Under the pieces are notes generated by a model. The model was not told the origin of the DNA. It was given only the letters and a program-made list of their open reading frames with translations, and searched no databases. From Leptobrachium leishanense (lineage: Eukaryota > Chordata > Amphibia > Anura > Megophryidae), in the NCBI GenBank assembly GCA_009667805.1, contig CM019064.1, positions 77,498,400 to 77,562,399 on the forward strand: a DNA stretch of 64,000 nucleotides. The letters run 5' to 3'. Below, one piece after another: positions 32,638 to 45,901 of the stretch; position 1 is the stretch's first letter; each line of letters begins with the position of its first letter. A program made the position numbers and the translations under genes.

Positions 32638-35096
32638 CCACTTGGCTGCTATGGACGCGCTCAGCGCGTCCAGCCAAGTGGTTCTCCTGTGCTACGGATG
32701 CGCTCAGCGCGTCCGAGCACAGGAGGCAGCAATCCGCCGGATTCCGGCGGATTGCTGCACCCCCCCGGTGCGGGCTGACATCTTGGATGTCAGCCCAGCA
32801 CTCGGGAGCCCGGCAGGGACATTAGATGTCATTGCGGCGACACGATGACATCTAATTCAGGCGCCCCCCCGCATGTGCGGAGGAGGCGCCTGAAAGGGAG
32901 GGGGGAGGTCCTTCGGACCTCTCTCCCTCCCGATCGCCGGGGAGCAGGGGGTTAATACAGGCACCGCTTGGAAGGGCACAGCCTGCCCTTCCAAACGGTG
33001 GCTCTCATTAACCCCTGGGGAGCCGGATCACGAATCGGCGCTGAAAAGCGCCGGTTCGTGATCCTTTCCTGGAGCTGGCCGACATCTTGGATGTCGGCCA
33101 AGCCTCCGGGAACTCCCCCTGAGGACTGGCGTCATCGTGCATAGCACGATGACGCCAGTCCTGGAGTTAACCCCTAGCTGCCACCAACGGTGGAGATAGG
33201 GGGTTCCAATGAACCCCCTATCTCCCGATCCGTGGCAGCTAGGGGTTAAAGATTGGTACTGTTGGATCGGCCAGAGCATGGCCGTTCCAACGATACCAAA
33301 CACGACTGTGAAAAAAGTTTTTTAACCCCTTAATGACCCCTGACGTACCCTGTACGTCCTGTCCTCGGGTCTCCCTTAGACCCGCGGACGTACAGGGTAC
33401 GTCAGCGGCGCCAAATCCCCCTCCCGCCCGATACTCACCTCCCTCGTCGGATCCCACGGCGATCTGGCAGGGAGGAAGCCTGCCCATGTGATTTACATGG
33501 GCAGGCGAGGCTGATGACGTCGCCACGCTGCGTGGTGACGTCATCAGAAGGTGCCCCCATGTGTTTCAATGGAGGGGAGGGTGGGCTCATTCGGAGCCCT
33601 CTATCTCCCCAACCATTGAAACTAGAAAGATGCCGTTTGCACCGCTGGAGAGGGGAGAGCCTCCCCTTTCCAGCGGTGTATGGCATTAACAGTTTCGCTG
33701 CCGGATCGCTTTTCGGCGCCAATTGGCGCCAAAACGCGATTCAAACCTGGAGGGGGGCTGACATCTTGGATGTCAGCCAAGCCTCCAGGTCCCCCCCACC
33801 CACTGACAACCTCACCATATGTGTGAGGATGTCAGTGGGCCAGTTAACCCTCTAGCTGCCATGTAGAGATAAGGGGATCCTAAGGATCCCTTTATCTACC
33901 GATCCATGGCAGCTGGATGGTCATATTTACCATCATTTAAAAGGCCTGATTATGGCCTTTCAAATGATACCAAACATGACCAGGTTTGATTTTAACATTT
34001 TTTTAAAAAAAAATTAAATAAAAAAAAAATAATAAAAAAATTAAATAAAATAAAAAAAGATTATTTTTTTTTAAGTTTTTTTTGTCTGGGGGGAGTTTAA
34101 TTAAATAGGACCTAGGCTGTCATCTAAAAATAATTAGCACAAAATGGTCAGAATGAGCGCAGCGCACATAGGTGAACTGTCTCAGCAGTGAAGGGGTTAA
34201 AAAGCAAACGCATGTTAAAATTGGGTATTTCTAGTCTCGGGACAAAATTTTGAACCTATTTAGCCGGGGTCTTTTTGGGTGGTTGTAGATTTTGGGGATT
34301 AAATTACGAAAAAGTGTGTTTTTACCATTTTTTTCCTCATATTTCATATTTTTTTTATAGTAAATTATTCGATATGATGGAAATAATGGTATTTCTAGAA
34401 AGTCCATTTAATGGCGGGAAAAAGGGTGTATAATATGTGTGGGTCGAATAAACGAGTAAGAGGAAAAATTGTCCTAAACACTAACAGCGCAGAAACGTAA
34501 AAACAGCAGCGGTCACTAAAAGACGGATTTGTGTAAAACCGCCCGGTCACTAAGGGGTTAAAAAAATAAAAATTAAAAATAAAAATAAAAAAATATTAAA
34601 AAACAAAATTATAAAAAAAAAAAAAGTTTTCTTTTTTTTTTTTGGTTTGTTAATGCAGCAATATTGTTCCCATTTCAATTATAATGTGAACAATGATGCT
34701 GCACTAACGATTTTTGTATGCGGTGCGTTTGTTAAAAATCGCGTAATTTTCCCCAAAAAAAAATGTAACGAGACCCCAATTTTTTTAACAAGCGCACCCC
34801 ATACAAAATATAACCGCAATTGCTCGCATGTTAAAATGTGAAAAAAAACACTTTACACGTAAATTATTGAAAATTCATATTTTATTGCATTTTTTGTTAT
34901 AATATACAGACAGGTCATGACGTATACATATGATAATGACATATTATGAATCTGCCGAGTCTGACGGAAAGAACGATATATAATATGTCTGGGTCATATA
35001 CTAAAATAAGCCTTCAAAACGCATTTAACCATGATGAGCAAAACCGGTAAAAATGACCTCAGCACAGAGGCGGGAAAAGCCTCAGCAGCGAAAGGG
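32638..35096. mobile_element. TTAA element copy d, interrupted
   Basis: TTAA at 32634-32637 and 35097-35100. Ends are CCACTTGGCTGCTATGG and inverted CCCTTTCGCTGCTGAGG, as in copy b, to which its hairpin half (32638-33300) is nearly identical, including the arm pair at 32951-33010. The AT-rich half resumes at 34562. A further TTAA element is inserted at 33322. Without it the copy would be about 1.2 kb. Confidence 0.85.
33326..34557. mobile_element. Nested TTAA element (CCCCTTAATGACC ends)
   Basis: TTAA at 33322-33325 and 34558-34561. Left CCCCTTAATGACC and right GGTCACTAAGGGG are inverted with one mismatch. It has the same kind of hairpin string: GACGTACCCTGTACGTCC/GGACGTACAGGGTACGTC, CCTGCCCATGTGA/TACATGGGCAGG, the arm pair at 33629-33690, GGGCTGACATC/GATGTCAGCC and AGCTGCCAT/ATGGCAGCT. 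A second possible right end, GTGAAGGGG followed by TTAA at 34197-34200, matches the copy-a type, so this may be a composite of two relatives. Confidence 0.75.
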
Positions 35097-35249
35097 TTAA
35101 ACAGCGGGCGCTAGGGGAAAAACTGCGGGCGCAGTTTTAACTCCATAGTGCCTGCGTTTTAACGCTAGGAATGTAATGTGGCCCAAAGTGTTTTTGCTGA
35201 AAATGAAATAAACGATCTTTTATAAAAAAAATATTAAAATGACATTAGC

Positions 35250-35545
35250 TTTTTACAATGAAAAATATGGGATTCGCCTTTTTAAACCTGTCGAACTGAA
35301 ACACAAGAAATTAGGCATTTCGCAGTCAATTCGGTGCAGTTCGGCATTCTGTGAATAGACAAACCATTACTTCGCTATGGAACAATTTCACTGCTGCCGG
35401 AGACCGCTGAACTGTGAGTAACTGCACCGTATTTCGCCGCCAATTTGCCTGTGTCTGGTGAATTGACAGCTTAGTGAACTACCCAAAAATTGCAAAAAAC
35501 TCACCATTCATTGCAATTCAGTGGTGCTTGGTGAATAACCCTTCA
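35250..35545. mobile_element. GGGTTATTC-family relative, reverse orientation
   Basis: Ends GGTGAATAACCC and contains GTCGAACTGAAAC, GCAGTTCGGCATTCTGTGAATAG and similar words echoing the 6631 element. The left end is unclear. Confidence 0.4.
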
Positions 35546-36202
35546 ACGTTTTCTTCTTCAATGTGAAAGGTATCCATGGACAAATTTCCTATTTATAAAA
35601 ACTTCTGACTATTCCCGCCTGCCCCGGATGGTACAACTGTACAGAACAAGTGTACCTTATGCTTTGTAAAGGGTTTTGTTTCCATTTTTTAAAGAACAAG
35701 GAATAATGAAGCCTGCTTACATGCACATTTTCTATAAGCAACAGCCCAGGTGTGTGCAAATACAAGACTTTCATACTGCCACCTTCTGGGGAAGCTAGAG
35801 TATTACATGAAATCTCGTACTTATCCTTAAAACTGTATCTGTTGGTTTTCTGTCTATTGTGTGGCCACTGAAGAGGACGGATGGTAAATCTAGCTTTATA
35901 TTTGAATAGCAAAAAAAATTCTATTGACCTTGGGATTAAAACTACATCTGTTACTAATATCGCTTTTTCCCTAACAAATATTCATCTTTGATGGAGGAAA
36001 TTACCCAGCCATGTTTATAAGGAGACCTTGGAACTAGAACTAATGTGCTTATGTATTATGCATTATATTGCTCTTTTAATCTAGTGTCACTGTGATTAGA
36101 TCCATAGCATATATCAGATACTATTTAGCTTCTGCTAGAGGCTACCATAGATCCTTACTAAACAAAAAGTATCCCACTGTCACAATGGCAGCAAAGAATT
36201 AA
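35546..36202. other. Unassigned sequence
   Basis: The 107-residue minus-strand frame (35589-35912) lacks recognisable motifs. Nothing else is seen. Confidence 0.4.
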
Positions 36203-36203
36203 A

Positions 36204-36760
36204 AACGACAATTTATTATTATTATTCTTTATTTATAAAGCGCCAGCATATTCCACAGCGCTGTACAATAGGCACAGTATAGACAGGGTTACAATACATT
36301 GAACAACATTTGACAAACAGTACAGGAGGAGATGAGGGCCCTATTCCCGTGGGAACTCACAATCTAGGAGGGTTGGGGTTGGAAACAGGAGGAGAGGACT
36401 GTAAGGTGAGAGTGATTGATGGTTGCGTCAGTGAGTTGGGTGGTAGGCTTCCCAAAATAGGAATGTTTTCAGGGAGCGTTTGAAGGAAGAGAAGTTAGGG
36501 GAAAGTCTGACAGTACGAGGGAGAGCGTTCCAGAGAGTGGGGGCTGCGTGTGAGAAATCCTGCAGTCTATCATGGGAAGAGGTGATGCGGGGAGAAGCTA
36601 GGCGCAGGTCACTGTTTGACCTTAGGGAGCGGGCTGGGGTGTATTTGGTGATTAGTGAGGACAGGTAGTGGGGAGCTGAGTTAGTGAGGGCTTACAGTCT
36701 TACCAGGCTGTGCAGATTGTATATTAGTTGTGACGTATCTTGTGATTTTATAATAACACT
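36204..36760 (-). mobile_element. L2/CR1-type LINE 3' end, minus strand
   Basis: On the minus strand it holds the last 87 or so codons of ORF2, a stop, then a 3' UTR running AGATTGTGAGTTCCCACGGG through TTGTACAGCGCTGTGGAATA to GGCGCTTTATAAATAAAG and an (AAT)n tail at about 36203-36217. The GCGCTTTATAAATA terminus is characteristic of an abundant amphibian LINE group. A plus-strand copy of the same 3' end lies at 60340-60480. Confidence 0.75.
36428..36691 (-). pseudogene. LINE ORF2 C-terminal fragment
   Basis: An open frame without a start codon, 87 codons plus stop. Recognisable segments, in order: APHYLSSLITKYTPARSLR, SDLRLASPRI, FSHAAPTLWNALPRTVR and FKRSLKTFLFWEAY. These are the conserved C-terminal blocks (ARSLRS...L..P, F...AP.LWN.LP, FK..LKT.LF) found downstream of the reverse transcriptase in CR1/L2-clade LINEs. 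The catalytic domain and the 5' remainder are absent, a normal 5' truncation. It is uninterrupted, so the insertion may be fairly young. Confidence 0.75.
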
Positions 36761-36959
36761 GTCATTAACACCTTTGCTGCTGAGCCATTTCACGCCTCTG
36801 TGCTGAGCTCATTTTTACCGCTTTCGTCATCATATTTAAACGTGATTCGAAGCCACATTATATTATACAACCCAGACATATTATATGTTGTTCTTTCCGG
36901 CAGACTCCGCAGATTCATATATATATATATATATATCAAATATATCATTATTATATGTA

Positions 36960-38573
<1,614 letters not shown>

Positions 38574-39517
38574 TATATGTCATGCTCTGCCTTTATATTA
38601 TAACAAAAAATGCAATAAAATTAGAATTTTTAATCCTCTACAGCATGTAAAGTGTTTTTTCCACATTTTATCATGCAAGCCTTTGCGGTTATAGTTTCTA
38701 TGGGGGTGCGCTTGTTAAAAAAAATTGAAATGGGGACTCGTTACATTTTCTGGGGGGGAATTACGTGATTTTTAGCAAACGTACCCCATAGAAAAAAATC
38801 ATAAGTGTAGCATCATTGTTCACATTATAATTGAAATGGGAACAATATTGCTACATTAATAAAAACAACACACAAAAAAAATCATGTTTTTATTTTTGAA
38901 ATTTAAAAAAAAATAAAAAATATATATTTTTATTTATTTATTACTTTTAACATGGTCATGTTTGATATCCATTCAAAGGAACCCCCCCCCTATCTCCACC
39001 CAGGGATTTCCTTGGGAAATCCCCGGGTTGCTAGGGGTTCCCCGACTAACTGACGTCATCGCACCATGCGCGATGATGTCAGGAGGCGAGGGGGGACCCG
39101 GAGGTAGAGCCGCCATTCAAGATAGGGGCCCCCAAGAGCAGCTAGACCACGATCCGGCGCCGGAGGGGTTAAAGCCAGGCACCGTTTAAAAGGGGAGACT
39201 CTCCCCTTTTAAGCAGTGCCTGGCTTAGAGCGCTGGTACCTCCCGATCGGGAGGGAGAGGAATCCGAAAGGATCCCCTCTTCCTTTGAGGCGATCTCCAG
39301 GCATTGCCGGGGGGTCACCTGAAAATGACATCATCACGCATGGCGGGTTTAAACATCAGCGTCTGACTTCCCTGAAGTCAGAATGCCGCGGGACCCCAGA
39401 GAGAGAGGTATCTCTCCCAGGGCTCCCGCTTGTGGGTGACGTGTGGGGAAAGTCCTCCGCATATAGCGGGAGTCAATGAGGACGTTCTCCACATGTCATC
39501 TGCAGCGAAGGGGTTAA

Positions 39518-40590
39518 TGACTGCTAGTACCATTTTGCATTCAGTAACAAAAAAAAATGCTAATTATTTAAAAAATAAATTCAATATCTTAAATTCAATA
39601 TCTAATAAATATCTTACTTAGGGTGAATATGTGGGCAGAAAATAAATGCCATTGATAGACATGCTAATATATTTATTATCAGAAACTGCAAGCACTGTTT
39701 TGTATTTAAAGATGATAGACTGTTTGGCGTTCGGCTTTTTGGCGGGTCATCGGCTGAGTTCAGCGGTTTGCGGCTATGTTCTCCAGTTTATTGGGTACGA
39801 TCGTGTTTTTTGGGGGGTCGGTTGCATTCAGCAGATCCATTCGAAGCACTTCGATGAAATGAGATGAAATTTCACTAAAATTTCTGTGTTCTTTGAATAA
39901 TCCCTTTAGTTATTTTATTTCTTCATCGATTTTCGTGTAAGGGCTGTGTTTTTAAAGTTGTGTTTCCTCGCCTTTTATTTAAGTACACCATTTGTTTTGT
40001 TTCTCCAGATAGTTTTACAATGGTAGAGTCAAATCCTCTGTGGTGTTATCTAGTTTGTTGATTTCTCTAATAGATTTGGTACAACATATGGAGTACGGCT
40101 GAGGTTGATGACCGACTTTGTAATCAAAGTAGATGTCTGACGTTTCATGTTCTTGTTGTTTCATCCATCAAATACAATCTCTACTGGACTTATTTTGTAT
40201 AACAAATCGGATTAAATGAAGACCAGATGGAACCCCTTTTTATTTAATTCTAACTACTTTTATTTCTTTAAGAATCTAAGAAATGTTTTTTCTGATGTGC
40301 AGGCTTTTTAAAATTCATTTGGTATCCTTTAAGCAATTTTGTTTTTCTTTGTTGTTTTTTCTGTTCTTCAGAAGGGAATTGTGAAAGATTCCTGTTGTAG
40401 ACTGCGCCTTGTAGCAGCTATCTCTAGGCCAAAATATATCATCTGAGTATCAAGGCACTTTAGAAGTGAGTATTTCAAATCAGAGGATAGTAAATTTATT
40501 GGCCTTTCTCCGATTTTCATTTGCATCCACACGATTGAATTGCCTTGTTTGTCTGTTTAACTTGCTGTAAAAAACTGGAAATTGGCACTC
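39518..40590. other. Mostly unassigned, with a small MITE fragment
   Basis: 39715-39904 (GACTGTTTGGCGTTCGGC through TTCTTTGAATAATCCC) looks like the right end of a GGGTTATTC-family relative. The rest is AT-rich and unassigned. Confidence 0.4.
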
Positions 40591-40616
40591 CTGACGAGCC
40601 GTAAGGCGAAACGCGC
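40591..40616 (+). ncRNA. Hammerhead-ribozyme-like core
   Basis: CTGACGA (40591-40597) fits the CUGANGA core. It is followed by stem II GCC-GTAA-GGC (40598-40607), then GAAA (40608-40611) and CGCGC. In minimal, dimer-acting type I hammerheads the last part is a palindrome ACGCGT followed by the cleavage base; here it reads ACGCGC, one base off. The catalytic core is otherwise complete, but I could not find a good stem I pairing. Such motifs are known from Penelope-like and other retroelements. Confidence 0.45.
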
Positions 40617-40695
40617 ATCAAGGGCAGTGAGCTTTAGGGTCAGATGTTGTTCTAATTTGTTAAAAATATTGAATATCAAAAAGGTTCAGCTAGAA

Positions 40696-40872
40696 CAATG
40701 GATCCCAACCGCGGCCCTCAAGTACCCCTCAGGCTTTTCAGATATCTGAAGCACAGCACCGGTGATATGATTAGCTGCTCAGTGATTGCAGTATCCAGTC
40801 TGCATTTCCCCAAGGCAATCCTTAAAACCTGGCCTGCTGGGGGTACTTGAGGACTGCGGTTAGGAACCACTG
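40696..40872. mobile_element. Short palindromic hAT MITE
   Basis: A perfect 8-bp duplication, AGCTAGAA, lies at 40688-40695 and 40873-40880. Ends are CAATGGATCCCAACCGCGG and the inverse CCGCGGTT-like CTGCGGTTAGGAACCACTG. The inner GCTGCTCAGTGATTGCAG is shared with 5615-5796 and 52153-52337. Confidence 0.85.
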
Positions 40873-40880
40873 AGCTAGAA

Positions 40881-43378
40881 TATACTTCTATACTTTTACC
40901 AAGTTTTATTATGAGTGGTAAGCTACCACTAAATTACTGAGGCTTCTGGAAAACAAAATAATCCTTGATCATCTGACCCTCTCTTTTTTGTACACATATC
41001 GGAATATCCAGCTCTGGTTTTATTGGTGTTGTCAATAACTGTTTATAATCTATGGATGTTAGCGTCCTTGAAATACTGTAGGTTGTTGGGTATAAGTAAG
41101 AGCGATTTATCGGATTTATATCATATCCTTAGGTATTTGAATTTTGTTATACCAGTTGAAGATAGTTGTACCCTGAAGCTGGACATATATATTTATGCTT
41201 TAAACATGTTTTTTTCTTTTTTTGTACATTTGTTTTTTTCATTTTAATTTCTTTGTTGTTTGGATGCACATTTATTATTAGTGTTGTTGCTTATTATTTG
41301 CAGAATGTTAATATATGTTGTGGTACATTTTAATTTGACATTAATAAAGGAGGTTTTGGTTTTATTTTTTTTGTATAGTGTGGAGATTGACAAATATCTG
41401 AGCAAGGATTATAGTTCCGTGTGGATTATTTCTAAAAAACTGGGCATGTTTAAATACCCAAAAATATACATGATAATCACCAGTGAAACCAACAGCAACA
41501 TTCCTAAAATTTAATGATGGAAATGGATATGGTGTAATGGTACGGTGCTTTGAAACCACCACATGCAATGTGTCATTCATTTAACTTGTTCATTTTTCCA
41601 ACGCATGCAGGATATCAAGATCAACAAGAAACATTTGAGTTTGTATCCCAGGTGCCACTGAGCAGATGCTGGATTTTCTTTGTAAAAGCACCTATATAGA
41701 TATTTGTCAGGAGACCTCTGTTTCCTTGCTATGACATGTGCAGATGTGGTGGGGGTGGTGAAAGGGCAGCATAAGGAACTCATCAGGGAAAGGTTGCTTT
41801 GTGAACCCAAGAAAGAAATGTCTATGGAAATCTAAAGTGATGATTCACTAAGCAGTGACTTGATGGAGAACTGAAAATTTTAGTCCAAGATATCAACTCT
41901 TACGTCCATTTAGAGTAACAATATTTACCCTAAAATTTACCATTCCAATATCATTCTTCACCAATTCCCCAATTAATGTGAAAGCCCTTACATTTTGTTA
42001 AGCAATATTCATTGTCTTCAGTGAGACTCACAGAAGGTATGTGCCAACATGATTCTAGATAATGACCACACAAAATATAAATTACATTATATATATTTTC
42101 AGAAATACTTCTAAGGCCTTATTCCAACCCTGGTGTAAACTTGACGGGCACTACCACCAAAAAATGAAATGTTCTTATTGTGTTTATTTTATGTTGCGGA
42201 TATCTTATATGTGCTTTGCTTATCTCTTGTAGATTTAAATTATTTTACTCTATATGTGTCACTGGATGCATCCATTGTGTGATCTTTTGTGTTGTAAACA
42301 CCCCCCCCCCCAGTATCATTACATCACTTGCTTCTCACTCTGTGGTAATGGACATAGAATGGAGGGAATGGGTCGATCCCTGACTCACATCATTGCATTG
42401 TGTGGGATGTATTCAAAGGACATCACCAGGGGGTAGAACTGAAGTATTTTAAGCTCCCTGTCTTATCTCATTCAGCTGCCATCTCTTATCTCAGGTAGAC
42501 TGGAGAACACAATAGCCTTATCTAAACATTCCCTCCTCCACCACACAGACTGCTAAATGCTGTATAAAATAAAAGACAGCAATAAAGTAAAACTTTTGCA
42601 CAGGTTTTGGTGAATGTTGCATCATGGGAAAATTTCACAAAATGGAAACAGGAGGTAAAAAAATAACAATTTTATTTTTCATTTTTTACATGCAATTATT
42701 TCAAAGAAAAGAAAACGGCAGCATGTGTTAACTAGCATACCACTGCTCAGTGCAAATATATTAAATGTGATGTCAACCAGTTGATATTTTTACTATTTTA
42801 GGTTTATGTAAAGTGTTCAACCCTCAAATATCCATTTTTACAATATGTACTCTATGTTCATGCTTTTAATATTCCAGACAATAGTTGATCTTAAACAGGA
42901 CACAAGCTAATGTTTGTGGATTTTACAGTGTTCTAGAATATATCTGGCTTCATGAACTATTCCCTTTTGCCTGTGAGAAGATAACCTATAGTTAAGATAT
43001 ATATAACATTATGGTCATGTGATACTGCTCTACCAAGATGCACCAAAGGGATATGGCATCCGCTTTGATATATGGGAGACGTGTATTTTTATGCTATTCT
43101 GTGCCACTAGAATCAGTCCGAAGACTGACAACAACAGAAATGGAATCCTCAGCCCACCTAGTCTGGCCTACTCCTACCTGGTTTGAATCTTCAGATCATA
43201 GTTGACCCTTGGCTGCTGCATTATTCAGGAGGATAACTTTAAATCAAACTCATGTGTTGTTAATGCTGGAGGCCATTCTATGAAGTAATACTTCCTCATA
43301 TTTCTATGGCTTGTCATTCTCCATCATGACACTATGACCTTAGCATTTTTGAATTTAGCTTTGTCTTTAGTGTTTTAA
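40881..43378. other. Unassigned AT-rich sequence
   Basis: About 2.5 kb with a C run near 42300-42310 and no recognised gene, RNA or element boundary. The short open frames are of the kind expected by chance. Confidence 0.45.
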
Positions 43379-43402
43379 ATATATATATATATATATATAT
43401 AT
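43379..43402. repeat. (AT)n microsatellite
   Basis: About 12 AT units. Confidence 0.9.
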
Positions 43403-43555
43403 TACAAGCCTTTTACAAAGAGCAAGTTCCATCTTTTAGTAAGGGCTTCTAGCAAACCAATCAAATCTTTTTTTCACAATATAACTCAACCAGATATATG
43501 AACTTTGAGATTTTTGATTAGTCAGATTTTTCGCTCATTTATGTTTTACTGTATA

Positions 43556-43870
43556 TTAAAGGGATTCTCTGACCATTTTATTTTATCAAAGTAGTCAGGG
43601 TGTGTAGAGTGCCTCCCTCCAGCCCCGTTCTGCAGATATCGCTGTGTGAAGTGGAGGAGTTTCCTCCACCCACAGAGCTGACACCTATCAGACAGAATTT
43701 TAATATTCGGGGTCTGAGTGCTTACATCATCCTGTGAAAGAATGCTCATAGCAGCAGCAAGTGAGATTGCAGATGAGGGCAGGTTCTGCGCATGCGCGTA
43801 CATGACAAATCATTTTGTGCATCGTTGGAGAACTTGCTGTGAAAGTACGCAAGTTCCGTGCGATAGGCAA
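43556..43870. mobile_element. T2/Kolobok-like MITE, left end
   Basis: TTAAAGGGATTCTCTGACC agrees with the TTAAAGGRR terminus described for the amphibian T2 (Kolobok) family. It is followed by AAGTAGTCAGGGTG, GTGGAGGAGTTTCCTCCAC (a small hairpin) and GCGCATGCGCG. The right terminus was not found, so the end is approximate. Confidence 0.45.
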
Positions 43871-43992
43871 TTTGCATACGATACAAAAATTGTATAAATA
43901 GCTGCAGGAACTTCCATATTTCTGAACCGCTGAAATGAATAGGATCCCTAGTAGCAACGGTGAATATTTCCACCTAAACTAAAAATGTTTAA

Positions 43993-44480
43993 CCCGTTCG
44001 CTGCTGAGCCATTTCACCCGTGTGCTGAGCATATTTTTACTGGTTTTGCTCATCATGTATAAACTCAATTTGAAGTCACGTTTTATTATACAACCCAGAC
44101 AAATTATAATTGAAATGTGAACAATAATGCTGCATAATAAAACAAAAAAACTGTTGTTTTTTTTATAATTTTTTAATTATTTTTTATTTATATATTTTTT
44201 CCCTTACATAGAACATGGTCATGTATGGTATCATTGGAAAGGCCGTGCTCTGGCCTTTCAAATGTTACCAAAGATTAACCCCTACCTGCCACGTATATGG
44301 AGATAGGGGGGTCATTGGACCCCCCATCTCCACCATAGGTGGCACCTAGGGGTTAACTCCCAAACTGACGTCATCACGTCCCTGCGTGATGAAGTCAGTA
44401 GGTGGAGGGAGATCCCAGAGCTTTGGCTGACATCCAAGATGTCGGCCACCTCCGGGAGAGGACCGTGATCCGGTGCCTGT
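43993..44480. mobile_element. TTAA element copy f, truncated
   Basis: TTAA at 43989-43992, then CCCGTTCGCTGCTGAGCC. The AT-rich half has an internal deletion of several hundred bases (ACAACCCAGACAAATTATAATTG joins two segments separate in other copies). The hairpin half keeps the TACCTGCCACG...GTGGCACCTAGGGG hairpin and GGCTGACATCC/GATGTCGGCC, then stops at about 44480 without a right terminus. Confidence 0.75.
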
Positions 44481-45603
44481 TGGCTTATTGTGATGCCTGT
44501 ATCCGCATACACATTCTTAAAGAAGCTGGAAACATAAATATCTTATACTTTTTTACAGCATGCCCTGATTTCCTTAACGGTACAATATCTATTACACCAC
44601 ATGCACTTCCACATATAAGCTTGGAGAATGCCGACCATATTCAAAAAATTATTATAATTGACTTAAACTCTTATCTACCAATGTCTACACAAAATGTATC
44701 CCCACATACCCTCATTTGTGAAATTTCGATGTAGAGGTCTCTTGTTAGTTGTTTTATGGTTTTAGTTGGTTTACCATCATTGAAGATTTTTTTTTACACC
44801 CGTGACTACATTAGAGGAGCTTTGAAAATGTACCAGAAAAACATAAATTCATATTAAATTACCATCCTCAGCTGAAATCTAGCTGTAAAGCACGTGTCTA
44901 CAAATTCTTTATTCGGGAAAGTTACACATTCTTCTCAATTCTAAAAACCTAGTGTGATTGGGGCTGGATAAACTGTTAACTGCAAAGGAATAACATGTGC
45001 AACACATTTTTGAAGGATGCCAGATAAAAAATACATATAATTTAAAAGCTGTGCATTTACATAGGCTCTGTATCCTCTTTGCATAATCATTTTGGAACTG
45101 GAAAACGAAGAGATTAAGTAAATTTATGTTGGCACAGTTAGGTGTGTGCTGGCATATTAGGAGGTGCTATAATGAAAAGAGTCATAATGAAGAGTGAGTT
45201 TATGATTTTACCAATTACTTTACGCAAAGAGATTACCAGATCGACGAAACACACTTGCGCTCTTTCACAGGAATCACATTATTTTAAATATATTGTATCT
45301 GATTTGTGTCACACGAAGAATAAAAAAAATCAAACAGCGCAGACAATAAGAGATGATGTATGTTTTTAGGAAACTCATATTTGTGAATACTTCCCTGTCT
45401 GATTTTATATATTTATGTACTATAAATTAAATATTCATTTAGTGCCAGGATATGAGCCAAGAAGATATGTCCTCATTCACGCTGTATAGCCTGTAACTAT
45501 TAAACTATGTACTGTGATTCAACCTCTATATCTTGCAAATCAGTGGGTTTGGGTTATTGTCGAAATCATTACTACTGGTTGAGCCAAAATCTCACTTGAA
45601 GAC
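44481..45603. other. Unassigned AT-rich sequence
   Basis: No recognised gene or repeat boundary. Confidence 0.4.
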
Positions 45604-45606
45604 TAA

Positions 45607-45898
45607 GGCCGGGGTCAGACGAGAATCTTTGAGAGCAGAAGAAACATCCGTGAGAGTGGACATCCTTCCACTCCGACGCCCGTCTGGCCACTTCGCTGAG
45701 AGCAGTTAGTGTGCTCATCGCTGAAAGGCTCGAACCCCCTATGGAGGATCGGGCTTTGCAGCCCTGTCCAAAGCGCATCTAGCGTTTCGACGGGGAGGCC
45801 TTCTGCACGTCCTTCCCGTCGAAGCATCACAACGCTGCGACGGACGCTGTGAGGCACGTCAGTATGGGCGCACATAGTGCACTCGTCTGACCCCAACC
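45607..45898. mobile_element. PIF/Harbinger-like MITE, divergent short member
   Basis: Ends are GGCCGGGGTCAGACGAG and CTCGTCTGACCCCAACC, flanked by TAA (45604-45606) and ATA. At 292 bp it is shorter than the 425-450 bp copies, and its interior is unrelated to theirs apart from the termini. Confidence 0.7.
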
Positions 45899-45901
45899 AT
45901 A

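Larger units (their letters stand above)
32211..35184. mobile_element. GGGCC-ended element split by TTAA elements
   Basis: The left end GGGCCACATTACATACTTGG and the right end GAATGTAATGTGGCCC are inverted, with AAA on both sides. Its own sequence is 32211-32633 and 35101-35184. The rest is TTAA element d with another inside it. The family (also at 48137, 53585 and a fragment at 18285) contains words such as GCTAACGTTTGCG and TACTTAACATGGGGAGCGCAAAG. No coding region. The superfamily is unassigned. Confidence 0.65.
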
